Source: Roseobacter sp. MED193 (lineage in GTDB: Bacteria > Pseudomonadota > Alphaproteobacteria > Rhodobacterales > Rhodobacteraceae). From it: a stretch of DNA of 64,000 bases. The notes beneath the pieces were generated by a model. That model was not told where the DNA came from. It did no database searches and worked only from the letters and a program-made list of their open reading frames with translations. Below are positions 28,131 to 36,845 of this stretch, in pieces (the stretch's first letter is position 1; every line of letters starts with the position of its first letter). Location of the stretch: positions 1,939,363 to 2,003,362 of the forward strand of contig NZ_CH902583.1 in the NCBI RefSeq assembly GCF_000152965.1, in the 5' to 3' direction. Made by a program: the position numbers and the translations under genes.

Positions 28131-28937
28131 ATGACCGAACTCCCCACCAGCACCAACCGCAAAATGGGTCTGGTCATCGACCTGGACACCTGCGTTGGCT
28201 GCCATGCCTGCGTGATCTCCTGCAAAGGCTGGAACACCGAAAACTACGGCGCCCCCCTGTCAGATCAAGACGCCTACGGCGCTGATCCCTCAGGCACCTT
28301 CCTGAACCGAGTGCATAGCTTCGAGGTCCAGCCAGCTGCAACGCCCAGCCAACCGGATCCAGCGGCCCAATTGATCCACTTCCCCAAATCCTGCCTGCAT
28401 TGCGAAGACGCCCCCTGTGTCACCGTTTGCCCCACCGGCGCCAGTTACAAACGCGTCGAGGATGGCATCGTCTTGGTGAACGAGGACAATTGCATCGGCT
28501 GTGGCCTCTGCGCTTGGTCCTGTCCCTATGGCGCCCGCGAACTCGACCTGGCTGAGGGAGTAATGAAAAAGTGCACCCTCTGCGTTGATCGTATCTACAA
28601 TGAAAACTTACCCGAAGTGGATCGTGTCCCTTCCTGCGTGCGGACCTGCCCCGCCGGGGCCCGCCATTTTGGTGACCTCGGGGACCCAGAGAGCCAGGTC
28701 AGCCAATTGGTTGCCGAACGCGGTGGCATGGATCTGATGCCTGAGATGGGCACCAAACCTGTGAACAAATACCTGCCACCCCGCCCCAAGGATCAGCTAG
28801 ATGAACAGATCGACGTGCTGGCTCCCTTGCTGGCTCCTGTCACCCAAGGGCCCGGCGGGTTCCTCGGCTGGCTCGACAAGGCGCTCGACAAACTCCCAGG
28901 TCACGCTTCCGGCCAATCTTCTGGAGGATCCACCTGA
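28131..28937 (+). CDS. soeB: Sulfite dehydrogenase iron-sulfur subunit SoeB
   Basis: 268 residues. Four ferredoxin-type Cys clusters are visible: C21-x2-C-x2-C-x3-C in 'CVGCHACVISC', 'CLHCEDAPCVTVCP', 'CIGCGLCAWSCP' and 'CTLCVDR' completed by 'CVRTCPAG'. That is the DmsB-like arrangement of four [4Fe-4S] centres that wire the molybdoprotein to the membrane subunit. No signal peptide. GGAGG lies about 12 bp before the ATG, and the stop codon overlaps soeC. Confidence 0.9.
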   Translation: MTELPTSTNRKMGLVIDLDTCVGCHACVISCKGWNTENYGAPLSDQDAYGADPSGTFLNRVHSFEVQPAATPSQPDPAAQLIHFPKSCLHCEDAPCVTVCPTGASYKRVEDGIVLVNEDNCIGCGLCAWSCPYGARELDLAEGVMKKCTLCVDRIYNENLPEVDRVPSCVRTCPAGARHFGDLGDPESQVSQLVAERGGMDLMPEMGTKPVNKYLPPRPKDQLDEQIDVLAPLLAPVTQGPGGFLGWLDKALDKLPGHASGQSSGGST

Positions 28938-29824
28938 TGCATCCTGCACCATCCGTTATTCTCTTCACCACCCTCTCTGGTCTGGGCTTTGGCCTGCTGA
29001 CCTTCCTTGGCATCGGCTATCCCGGCGTCACCGGTTGGGTCGCCTTTGTTTTCTACGCGATTGCCTATGCTTTGGCCGTCGGAGGGCTGCTGGCCTCCAC
29101 CTTCCACCTTGGCCGCCCCGAACGCGCGCTGAAAGCCTTTAGCCAATGGCGCAGCAGCTGGCTCAGCCGTGAAGGCCTTTGCGCCGTGGCGGCGCTGTTG
29201 ATCATGGGGCTCTTTGCCATAGGCGCCATCTTCCTGGAAAGGGACTGGCGCCTCTTGGGACTGCTTGGGGCGGGTCTGAGCCTGGCCACGGTCTTCACCA
29301 CCTCGATGATCTACACCCAGCTCAAGACCATTCCGCGCTGGAACATGGCACTCACCCCGGTGGTGTTCCTCAGCTTCTCCATCTCTGGGGGGGCTCTTTT
29401 GGCCGGGCAAGAGAGCCTGTCGATCTGGTTATTGCTCGCAGCTGGCGCCGTTCAACTGGCCTATTGGGCCAAAGGAGACAAAGCCTTTGCTGCCTCTGGC
29501 ACCACCATAAAAACCGCCACTGGTCTGGGGGGAGAAGGAACTGTGCGGGCTTTTGAACCGCCCCATACGGGCAGCAACTACCTATTACGTGAGTTTGTGC
29601 ATGTGGTGGGGCGCAAACACGCCCAGAAACTACGCGTAATTGCGCTCCTCCTCGGCTTTGGTTTACCCATTGTCTTTTTGGTGCTGCCTGTAGAATCCAG
29701 CCTGGTCAAACATCTGATGGCCGCTTTTGCTGTACTGAGCCATATGGTCGGGGCTGCTGTCTCTCGCTGGTTGTTCTTTGCCCAGGCGGAACATGTTGTG
29801 GGACTCTATTATGGGAAAAGGTGA
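28937..29824 (+). CDS. soeC: Sulfite dehydrogenase membrane anchor SoeC (DmsC family)
   Basis: 295 residues, start overlapping the soeB stop (TGATG). About eight hydrophobic helices, beginning 'VILFTTLSGLGFGLLTFLGI'; 'STFHLGRPERALKAFSQWRSSWLSREG' carries the DmsC-family His/Arg region near the quinone site. It anchors SoeAB to the cytoplasmic face of the membrane and delivers electrons to quinone. It is the last gene of the run starting at xsc and is followed by a bidirectional terminator. Confidence 0.9.
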   Translation: MHPAPSVILFTTLSGLGFGLLTFLGIGYPGVTGWVAFVFYAIAYALAVGGLLASTFHLGRPERALKAFSQWRSSWLSREGLCAVAALLIMGLFAIGAIFLERDWRLLGLLGAGLSLATVFTTSMIYTQLKTIPRWNMALTPVVFLSFSISGGALLAGQESLSIWLLLAAGAVQLAYWAKGDKAFAASGTTIKTATGLGGEGTVRAFEPPHTGSNYLLREFVHVVGRKHAQKLRVIALLLGFGLPIVFLVLPVESSLVKHLMAAFAVLSHMVGAAVSRWLFFAQAEHVVGLYYGKR

Positions 29825-29908
29825 GGCCTTGGTTACTCCCCAAAAGTCTTGCGCTGCCCTGAGCTCCACTAAGAGGGGCCAGCCCCTCTGCGCCTAGGGG
29901 CGCATTCA

Positions 29909-29935
29909 CCCCGGAATATTTTGAGAAAAGTGAAA
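29909..29935. repeat. Inverted partner of the soeA-soeB intergenic repeat
   Basis: The element begins CCCCGGAATATTTTGAGAAA and is 27 bp long; its reverse complement differs by one base from 28052-28078. The two copies face each other across soeB-soeC. Confidence 0.75.
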
Positions 29936-29942
29936 CCAAAGA

Positions 29943-29971
29943 AAAAGCCCCGCTGCGCATGCGGGGCTTTT
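29943..29971. terminator. Bidirectional terminator between soeC and dapA
   Basis: AAAAGCCCCGC and GCGGGGCTTTT form a perfect 11-bp stem with a 7-base loop and A/T runs on both sides. It lies between convergent soeC and dapA and can serve both. Confidence 0.9.
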
Positions 29972-29997
29972 GAAGGATTGATTGCAGCAGTGCAGTA

Positions 29998-30870
29998 TTA
30001 CAAAAGACCCGCGTGCAGCATCGCGGCATCTATGGCGGCTTTGGTGCTGTCTTCGAGGCCAGTCAGGGGAGAGCGCACTTCCTCGGAGCACAGCCCTAGT
30101 TTGCTGAGGCCGTATTTCGCGCCGACTAGACCTGGTTCAATAAAGATCGCCTCATGCAACGGCATGAGCTTATCCTGATACTCCAGAGCTTTGGCGTAAT
30201 CGCCCGCGAGGGTTGCAGCCTGGAATTCGGCGCAGAGTCTTGGTGCCACATTTGCTGTCACTGAGATGCAGCCTACGCCACCATGGGCGTTAAAGCCCAG
30301 CGCGGTGGGATCTTCGCCGGAGAGCTGAACAAAATCGGCGCCACAGCTGGCGCGTTGCTGGCTGACACGCCCAATATCACCAGTGGCATCCTTGACCCCA
30401 ATAATGCGCGGCAGCTTGGCCAGCTCGCCCATGGTGGCAGGTGTCATGTCAACGATCGAGCGGCCAGGGATATTGTAGATGATGATTGGCACATCTGCAC
30501 AGTCATGGGCGGCCTGGAAATGTGCCAGCAAACCGCGCTGTGTCGGTTTGTTGTAGTAGGGGGTCACAACCAGAGCAGCATCGGCGCCAACCTTCTGGGC
30601 AAATTCGACAAACCGAATCGTTTCAACCGTGTTGTTCGACCCGGCACCGGCAATCACCGGCACTCGCCCGGCTGCGGCTTTGACCACTTCTGCAATAACC
30701 GCTTCGTGCTCATCATGGGTGAGGGTTGGGCTTTCGCCGGTGGTGCCAACCGGCACCAAAGCGCTTGACCCTTCATCAATATGCCACTCAACCAAGCGTT
30801 TGAGCGCATCCAGATCCAACGCGCCGTTTTGAAACGGGGTGACGAGGGCTGGCATAGAGCCTTTAAACAT
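29998..30870 (-). CDS. dapA: 4-hydroxy-tetrahydrodipicolinate synthase DapA
   Basis: 290 residues, normal for DapA. It condenses pyruvate with aspartate semialdehyde in lysine and diaminopimelate synthesis. Schiff-base lysine Lys160 in '[10 protein letters not shown]', Tyr132 in 'IIIYNIPGR', and the 'GTTGESPTL' motif at about residues 42-50 are present. It is divergent from the lytic transglycosylase gene, with 139 bp between the starts. This link between peptidoglycan precursor synthesis and peptidoglycan turnover is probably coincidental but recurs in the Rhodobacteraceae. Confidence 0.93.
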   Translation of the reverse strand: MFKGSMPALVTPFQNGALDLDALKRLVEWHIDEGSSALVPVGTTGESPTLTHDEHEAVIAEVVKAAAGRVPVIAGAGSNNTVETIRFVEFAQKVGADAALVVTPYYNKPTQRGLLAHFQAAHDCADVPIIIYNIPGRSIVDMTPATMGELAKLPRIIGVKDATGDIGRVSQQRASCGADFVQLSGEDPTALGFNAHGGVGCISVTANVAPRLCAEFQAATLAGDYAKALEYQDKLMPLHEAIFIEPGLVGAKYGLSKLGLCSEEVRSPLTGLEDSTKAAIDAAMLHAGLL

Positions 30871-31009
30871 GGGTGCGCTCCCTTAGCTGGTGGTCTTGAC
30901 AGGCGGAGTACCGCCTTCATTGTGGACATGACCGGAATTTGTGTTGATACCGGCCATTCTCGAATTATCGTCAATGCCTCTATCCCCTGATCCACTATAA
31001 AAGCAAGCC

Positions 31010-32977
31010 ATGACACGCATTCTTCTCCTCTTATCGCTGATCCTGACGCTGGGATCCGCCGCGCAGGCGCAAACGCGCCCACTGGCACAGGCGCTAGAGC
31101 TGGTGCGCTCTGAAGACTGGGCACAAGCGCTTCAGGCTGCAGGAGCCGAAGGGTCTGTGTCTCGTGACATAGTTGAATGGCATAGGCTACGGGCCAAGGA
31201 AGGCACGGCTGAGGATCTGGAACGTTTTTTGGCGCGACGTCCCAACTGGCCCGGCCTGCCCTATCTGCGCCGCCGCAGCGAAAAGATCATCATAGAGAAA
31301 TCGCATAAACGGGTCCGCGCTTTCTTTGCCGATCATCCACCGCAAACTCCCGAAGGAGCGGCCAGCCTGGCGCGTGCATTTTATGCCCAGGGCGCGCAGT
31401 CCCTTGGCGATGCGGAGCTGATCCGCGCTTGGCAGACAATGCCGATGAGCGAAGAGACGCAGGCCGACTATCTGGCGGAGCACGCAAATCTGCTAAGCCC
31501 TCACCACGCCACCCGCCTGAGTCAGTTGTTGTGGGACGCGCATGATGCGAGCGCTACGCGCATGCTGTCACTGGTTGGAGATGGGCCCCGCGCCCTAGCA
31601 GAGGCACGTATTGCGCTGCAAAAACAATCCAAGGGAGTGGATGAGAAGATCCAAGCCATACCGGCCGCGTTCCAAGACGACCCTGGCCTCGCCTATGATC
31701 GCTTTGTCTGGCGCGACCGGAAAAGGCGCCAGGACGACGCTGTTGCCCTCATGATTGATCGCAGCACCAGCGCAAAGGCCCTCGGGCAGCCGGAAAAATG
31801 GTTGCGACGGCGGCGCGATTTGGCGCGGCAGTTGATGCGAGATGGCAAGCATGAGCGCGCCTATCAGCTGGCAGCGCATCATTTTGCGGCCCCAGAAGCA
31901 GGTTATGGTTATTCCGATTGCGAATGGCTGGCAGGATATATCGCACTGCAAAAACTGAAGGATGCAGAGCTTGCGGTGTATCACTTTGAGCGGTTTCTGG
32001 CCTCAATTGAGACGCCGATTTCCGTCGGCCGTGGAGGTTACTGGCTTGGCCGGGCCTATGCCGCGCTGGGGAACGTCGACAAGGCGCATGCGGCCTATGC
32101 GAAGGCTGCGGAGTATCAGACCTCCTTTTATGGGCTTCTGGCAGCAGAAAACCTGGGACGGGCATTTGATCCTGCCCTTGTGACACCGCCTCAGCTGCCC
32201 CCTTGGCGCAGCGCTGCGTTCCTCGAGTCCTCGGTGATTGAAGCGGCATTACTGCTGTTGCAGGCCGGTGATTTGACGCTGGCAGAACGGTTCTTCACCC
32301 ATAAGGTGGAAAGCCTGTCCCCGTTGGAAGCCCAGCAGTTGGGACAGATGGCGGTCGATATGAAAGAACCACACCTGGCGGTGATGATCGCCAAACGCGC
32401 GGCCCAAGCAGGGATTGAACTCCACAGCGCTTACTACCCTTTGCACCCCGTGGCACAGCAAAAACTCCCCATGGCCGCCGAGATGACACTGGCAATTTCC
32501 CGGCGCGAAAGCGAATTTGACCCTGTCGTAATCAGCCATGCGGGCGCACGTGGCTTAATGCAACTAATGCCAGCCACGGCCAAACTGGTCGCCAAAGAGC
32601 TGGACATCCTCACCAAACATGACAACTCCCGCCTGACAGCAGAATGGGACTACAACGCAAAACTGGGCAGCCAGTATCTGGCCGGGCTTGCAGGGGAGTT
32701 CGATGGAAATGTGGTGATGATGGCGGCAGGCTATAATGCCGGCCCCCGCCGCCCGACAGCCTGGATGCAACGCTATGGCGATCCGCGCAGCGGCAGCCCG
32801 GATATCATCGACTGGATCGAACATATTCCCTTTAACGAGACCCGCAATTACGTGATGCGGGTCACCGAAAGCCTTCCAGCCTATCGCGCCCGCCTTGGCA
32901 AAGTCCCCCTGCCAGTGCCCTTTTCCAAGGAATTGTCAGGTGCGAGCCTTGCGGCTTTCACGCCAAAGGGTGAATAG
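31010..32977 (+). CDS. Soluble lytic murein transglycosylase
   Basis: 655 residues. A Sec signal peptide (MTRILLLLSLILTLGSAAQA) precedes a long alpha-superhelical region with TPR-like repeats, about residues 100-460. The C-terminal SLT domain has the catalytic Glu500 in 'ISRRESEFDP', followed by 'SHAGARGLMQLMPATAK' and 'AGYNAGP'. It cleaves glycan strands in the periplasm to give 1,6-anhydro-muropeptides. It overlaps the end of the convergent DMT transporter gene by 42 bp. Confidence 0.93.
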   Translation: MTRILLLLSLILTLGSAAQAQTRPLAQALELVRSEDWAQALQAAGAEGSVSRDIVEWHRLRAKEGTAEDLERFLARRPNWPGLPYLRRRSEKIIIEKSHKRVRAFFADHPPQTPEGAASLARAFYAQGAQSLGDAELIRAWQTMPMSEETQADYLAEHANLLSPHHATRLSQLLWDAHDASATRMLSLVGDGPRALAEARIALQKQSKGVDEKIQAIPAAFQDDPGLAYDRFVWRDRKRRQDDAVALMIDRSTSAKALGQPEKWLRRRRDLARQLMRDGKHERAYQLAAHHFAAPEAGYGYSDCEWLAGYIALQKLKDAELAVYHFERFLASIETPISVGRGGYWLGRAYAALGNVDKAHAAYAKAAEYQTSFYGLLAAENLGRAFDPALVTPPQLPPWRSAAFLESSVIEAALLLLQAGDLTLAERFFTHKVESLSPLEAQQLGQMAVDMKEPHLAVMIAKRAAQAGIELHSAYYPLHPVAQQKLPMAAEMTLAISRRESEFDPVVISHAGARGLMQLMPATAKLVAKELDILTKHDNSRLTAEWDYNAKLGSQYLAGLAGEFDGNVVMMAAGYNAGPRRPTAWMQRYGDPRSGSPDIIDWIEHIPFNETRNYVMRVTESLPAYRARLGKVPLPVPFSKELSGASLAAFTPKGE

Positions 32978-33835
32978 CCCCGCCGCGATGATGATAGCGG
33001 CTCCAGTGGCCACGTTGAGGCGGATAACCTCCCCAAAGATGGAAACCCCCAAAATGGCCGCCCAGATCAAATGGAAATAGGCAAAAGGTTGCACCGCGCT
33101 GGCCTCCGCCATCTCGTAGCATTTTATCAGTAACCAGTGCCCGGTCACCCCAGAAACGCAGAGCAAGGCCATCCACAGCCAATCATTCTGGCTCATTGGC
33201 TCCCAGAACCAAATGCCGATTGAGGTCATGAACACCATGCCCGCAATTCCGGTCCAGAAAAAGCTGGTGGCAGTGCTGTCACGCCGCGCCGCATAGCGGG
33301 TGACAAGACCATAGACCGCAAACATCAGGGCCGAGGCAAAGGGGATCAAAGCCGCCGGATCAAATACTCCGACGCCTGGTTGCAGAATAATCAACACTCC
33401 GATGAGCCCAACACCAATGGCCGCCCAGCGCCGCCACCCCACGCTTTCGCCCAGCACCGGACCGCTAAGTGCGGCCACTAGCAAAGGATAGCAGATAAAC
33501 ACTGCTTGGCTTTCGACCAACCCCAGTAGGGTAAAACCGTAGACAGCAACGCAGATCTCTGCGACCAACAGGACACCGCGAAAGATCTGCAATCCCAGTT
33601 GGCTTGTGCGCGCCACGCTCCGAATGCCGCCTGGAGCACGCATTGCGAGGAACAGGACAAAGGCGGCAAAGAACCAGTAGCGCACCATCACCACCATATA
33701 GGTGTTGTAGGTGCCCGCCAGATGGCGTGAGATTCCGTCTTGCAGGGCAAAGACAATCGTCGCCCCGATCATCAGCAAAATACCCATGGGCACATTGTTG
33801 CTTTGGGGCGTCGTGCCTGCCATTGGCTTGCTCAT
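32936..33835 (-). CDS. EamA/DMT family transporter
   Basis: 299 residues with about ten hydrophobic helices arranged as two EamA halves. The start overlaps the upstream tRNA-modification gene by 4 bp (ATGA type), so the two are probably co-transcribed. Its 3' end overlaps the lytic transglycosylase gene tail to tail. Substrate unknown; family members export amino acids or other metabolites. The hydrophilic N-terminus (about 14 residues) is short. Confidence 0.88.
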   Translation of the reverse strand: MSKPMAGTTPQSNNVPMGILLMIGATIVFALQDGISRHLAGTYNTYMVVMVRYWFFAAFVLFLAMRAPGGIRSVARTSQLGLQIFRGVLLVAEICVAVYGFTLLGLVESQAVFICYPLLVAALSGPVLGESVGWRRWAAIGVGLIGVLIILQPGVGVFDPAALIPFASALMFAVYGLVTRYAARRDSTATSFFWTGIAGMVFMTSIGIWFWEPMSQNDWLWMALLCVSGVTGHWLLIKCYEMAEASAVQPFAYFHLIWAAILGVSIFGEVIRLNVATGAAIIIAAGLFTLWRESRKART

Positions 33836-34515
33836 TTCAATGTCGCCTCTGCCCTGACTGCCGTGGTCATATGTCGTTTACGTCCAAACCCCGATGTCCG
33901 CTTCACAGCGAACCCTGCCGCCTCCAAACCGCGCCGCACAAAGCCCGCTGCGGTATAGGTGGACGCACTACCGCCCGGCTTGGTATGATTTGCCACCGCT
34001 TGCAAAAGATCCGGCTGCCACAGCTCGGGGTTTTTCGCCGGAGAGAACCCGTCCAGAAACCATGCATCTGCTGCCCCTGTCCAGTCTGGCAACGACACTC
34101 TTGCGTCGCCGGCAACCACCTGCAGCTTGAGTGTACCCAGATCACAGGTCCCGATGCCCTGCCATTGTGCCAGAAAACGATCTGCCCAGGGCGCGATGTC
34201 AGGAAATGCCGCCAAGGCTTTTGCCATATCCGCAGGTGCCATAGGAAAGGCCTCAAAACTGGTGAACCGCAGGGCCGTGCGTTGGCCGCTGTCCTCCCAG
34301 GCCCGCCAGGTCGCCAGCATGTTCAACCCGGTGCCAAACCCCAACTCAGCGATGTGAAAACCAGGTGCAAACCGAGCTGGCAGATCATTGCCAGCCAGAA
34401 ACACATGCTCAGTCTCTGCCAGCCCATCCTGGATCGAGAAATAGGGGTCATCAAACTGATCCGAAACCGGAATGCGCTCCTCGCGCCAGCTGAGCTGTGC
34501 CTGCTGGTCTGCCAT
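33832..34515 (-). CDS. mnmD: tRNA 5-methylaminomethyl-2-thiouridine methyltransferase domain protein (MnmD-like)
   Basis: 227 residues from ATG 34515, chosen because GGGG lies upstream and the preceding 22 codons of open frame look non-coding. 'DPYFSIQDGLAETEHVFL' and the SAM-binding 'IAELGFGTGLNML', followed by 'DAWFLDGFSPAKNPELW', are the signature of the DUF752/MnmC methyltransferase domain that completes mnm5(s2)U34. In enterobacteria this domain is fused to an FAD domain. Here the FAD protein is a separate, divergent gene 59 bp away. Confidence 0.85.
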   Translation of the reverse strand: MADQQAQLSWREERIPVSDQFDDPYFSIQDGLAETEHVFLAGNDLPARFAPGFHIAELGFGTGLNMLATWRAWEDSGQRTALRFTSFEAFPMAPADMAKALAAFPDIAPWADRFLAQWQGIGTCDLGTLKLQVVAGDARVSLPDWTGAADAWFLDGFSPAKNPELWQPDLLQAVANHTKPGGSASTYTAAGFVRRGLEAAGFAVKRTSGFGRKRHMTTAVRAEATLK

Positions 34516-34574
34516 GGCAATATCCCCTAGATGAAGTTTTGAAACTGGCGCGACACTGGCGAAAGGCATGACAA

Positions 34575-35615
34575 ATGACAATGGCAGATATCACCGTTCG
34601 AGGCGCAGGCATCTTTGGCCTTTCCATCGCCTGGGCCTGTGTCCAGCGTGGCGCTCGGGTTCAGGTGGTTGACCCTCATGGCGTCGGGGCGGGCTCCAGT
34701 GGTGGTTTGGTCGGCGCACTGGCACCGCACGTGCCAGAAAACTGGAATCCGAAAAAGCAGTTCCAGTTGGAAAGCCTCCTTATGGCGCAGCAGTTCTGGA
34801 CCGAGGTTAAAGCCGCTGGAGGCCACTCCGCCGGTTATGGTCGCACCGGACGCCTCCAACCCCTCCAAGACGCCCGCGCTGTTGTACTTGCCCGGCAGCG
34901 CGAAGACACTGCCCGCGACCTATGGCAGAACCATGCGCAATGGCAGGTCCGCCCAGCCTCGGACTTTAGCGCCTGGTGCCCACCCAGTGAAACCGGGCTG
35001 GTAGTCTACGATACCCTGAGCGCCCGCATGCACCCCCGTCGGGCTTGTGCCGCTCTCGCGGCGGCTCTTGTCAGCAAGGGGGTAACTATCTCAGCCGAGG
35101 CGGCTGACACAGGCCAGGTGCTGCATGCCAAGGGCTATGCAGGGCTTCTAGACCTAAACGCGCGCTTTGCCAGGACTGTGGGCAATGGCGTTAAGGGCCA
35201 GGCTGCGCTACTGCGCCATGACGCCGGAGAGGTGCCACAGCTCTATGCGGATGGTCTGCATATTATTCCACATGACGATGGAACTGTGGCCATTGGCTCC
35301 ACCAGCGAGCGCCTGTTTGACCACCCAAGTGCCCCTGACAACCAGCTCGACGATGTCATCGCCCGCGCCACTGCAGCGATTCCGGTTCTGCAGCAGGCTC
35401 GGATCATCGAACGCTGGGCTGGGGTCCGCCCCCGCGCCAAAAGCCGCGCGCCCATGCTCGGCCCTTGGCCGGGGCGCCCAGGGCATTTCATCGCCAACGG
35501 CGGCTTCAAAATCGGGTTTGGCATGGCTCCCGGGGTCTCCCAAGTCATGGCGGACCTTCTGTTAGACGGCAACGACCACATTCCACCGGGTTTCCGGATC
35601 GAAGACAACCTTTGA
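34575..35615 (+). CDS. FAD-dependent oxidoreductase, MnmC oxidase-domain homologue
   Basis: 346 residues. The N-terminal Rossmann motif 'ITVRGAGIFGLSIAWACVQRG' binds FAD; 'GSSGGLVGALAPHVPENW' resembles the MnmC oxidase domain more than generic D-amino acid oxidases, and 'RWAGVRPRAKSRAPMLG' is in the C-terminal half. In MnmC this domain removes the carboxymethyl group of cmnm5U34 before methylation. Divergence from the methyltransferase gene supports that role. Other DAO-family functions cannot be excluded. An in-frame ATG at 34581 is an alternative start. Confidence 0.8.
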   Translation: MTMADITVRGAGIFGLSIAWACVQRGARVQVVDPHGVGAGSSGGLVGALAPHVPENWNPKKQFQLESLLMAQQFWTEVKAAGGHSAGYGRTGRLQPLQDARAVVLARQREDTARDLWQNHAQWQVRPASDFSAWCPPSETGLVVYDTLSARMHPRRACAALAAALVSKGVTISAEAADTGQVLHAKGYAGLLDLNARFARTVGNGVKGQAALLRHDAGEVPQLYADGLHIIPHDDGTVAIGSTSERLFDHPSAPDNQLDDVIARATAAIPVLQQARIIERWAGVRPRAKSRAPMLGPWPGRPGHFIANGGFKIGFGMAPGVSQVMADLLLDGNDHIPPGFRIEDNL

Positions 35616-35886
35616 GCCAGCACCCCAGCCCAGCTTTTGCCCTTTGGTGGGTCAAGGGCGGCGCAGCCGCCGCGCGTGAGCGCGGTTCACCCTTGAGGCG
35701 GTACAGGGCCCCTTAAACTGGACCCAGGCGTCTCGAGAGGCAATCCTGCCGCTCAAGCGCTTCCCCAGCAGCCTGTTACGCCGCGTAGCGGCGCCGGGCC
35801 CAAGGCTTCTATTGATGATCAGCCCCGCTGGTCGTCAAAAAGGCGCGGGAGCCTCCGCGCTATTGCGATTAAACTCAAGACCTCAC
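35616..35886. repeat. Intergenic region with REP-like palindromes
   Basis: GGCGGC-GCA-GCCGCC (about 35658-35672), GCGCGTGAGCGC next to it, and GCCGC-GTA-GCGGC (about 35780-35792) followed by the 16-mer shared with 17116-17131. The region separates two convergent genes and contains no plausible gene. Confidence 0.5.
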
Positions 35887-36726
35887 TCAGCCCTTAGGGA
35901 CAGCTTGCGCCTGCATGCATTGGCGCCCGTCCGGGGCCCGCACCCATAGTTCCCGCCCCTTGCAACACAGAGTCGCCGCCTCAAAATGCATCAAGGGCGC
36001 TGTCGCGCGAAACGAAAACTCTGCCAACGGCCCCATCACCTCTTCAGCCAGAAGCATCAGCTGCTGTGCCAAAAGCGGCCCATGGACCACCAGCCCAGCG
36101 TATCCCTCAACGTCGCGGGCGTAATCAAGATCATAGTGGATACGATGACCGTTGAAGGTCAGGGCCGAGTAGCGAAACAGCAGGGTCGAGCTGAAACTGA
36201 CCTGCCGCGCTTCTTCTTCGTCCTCACGCGCCCGGGGCGGCACAGGCTTTGGCGCCTCAGGAGAGGGATCTTCACGGAAGAGCAGGTCATGCCATTCACG
36301 CACACATAACCGCCCCTCTTGGTGAACTTCATGCCTCAAAGTGACAAAGCCCAAAGGACCGCTGCGCCCCATCTTACGGTTAGACTGTTCCACAACAGAA
36401 CGTTTTTCCGCTGCAATCCCCGCGATAAGCGGGTGTTCAAACTGCAAGCGGCCACCAGCCCACATGCGCCGGGGCAGCCCCAGATCGGGGATAAGACCGG
36501 ATTTGCTTCGACCTGGGTGGCCATCGCGCCCCAACTGTTCCGGTGGCACCGGCGTCCAGAAATAGAGCTGATGGAAAAACGGCGGCAGCTCTGATCCGGC
36601 ACTGATGTCTGGCTCCAACCCGAGCGCAACTTGTAGAGCGGCAGAGCGGGCTGGATCCATCACATCAGTGCTGCGAAACACTGGGTCGGTGGTCGAGGGC
36701 GAGGCGGTTTCCGGAGCATATGTCAT
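35887..36726 (-). CDS. FAS1-like dehydratase / mesaconyl-C4-CoA hydratase-like protein
   Basis: 279 residues. The double hot-dog layout is seen in an N-terminal part ('GLPRRMWAGGRLQFEHPL', about residues 84-101) and a C-terminal part with the hydratase motif 'RIHYDLDYARDVEGYAGLVVHGPLLAQQLM'. This resembles mesaconyl-C4-CoA hydratase and eukaryotic HTD2 hydroxyacyl dehydratases. It acts on acyl-CoA thioesters. No other acyl-CoA genes are adjacent, so the substrate is open. Confidence 0.75.
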   Translation of the reverse strand: MTYAPETASPSTTDPVFRSTDVMDPARSAALQVALGLEPDISAGSELPPFFHQLYFWTPVPPEQLGRDGHPGRSKSGLIPDLGLPRRMWAGGRLQFEHPLIAGIAAEKRSVVEQSNRKMGRSGPLGFVTLRHEVHQEGRLCVREWHDLLFREDPSPEAPKPVPPRAREDEEEARQVSFSSTLLFRYSALTFNGHRIHYDLDYARDVEGYAGLVVHGPLLAQQLMLLAEEVMGPLAEFSFRATAPLMHFEAATLCCKGRELWVRAPDGRQCMQAQAVPKG

Positions 36727-36784
36727 GGCGCAACCTTAGTCCCCGCCGCATCCAGAGCAACCATCTAAATTAGGATCGCAAATC

Positions 36785-36806
36785 AAAAAACCACATCCAT
36801 ATGTGG
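36785..36806 (-). terminator. Rho-independent terminator of the OmpA-like gene
   Basis: On the minus strand a 6-bp stem CCACAT / ATGTGG is followed by TTTTTT. It is 40 bp beyond the stop codon at 36846. A second dyad GGCATC-TGAC-GATGCC (36816-36831) lies between. Confidence 0.75.
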
Positions 36807-36845
36807 CCTTTCGTCGGCATCTGACGATGCCATTCCTCTCCCCTG

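Noticed and set aside
33604-34530. 308-residue plus-strand frame opposite the DMT transporter and mnmD-like genes
   Set aside because: Cys/Arg-rich shadow frame covering two well supported minus-strand genes.
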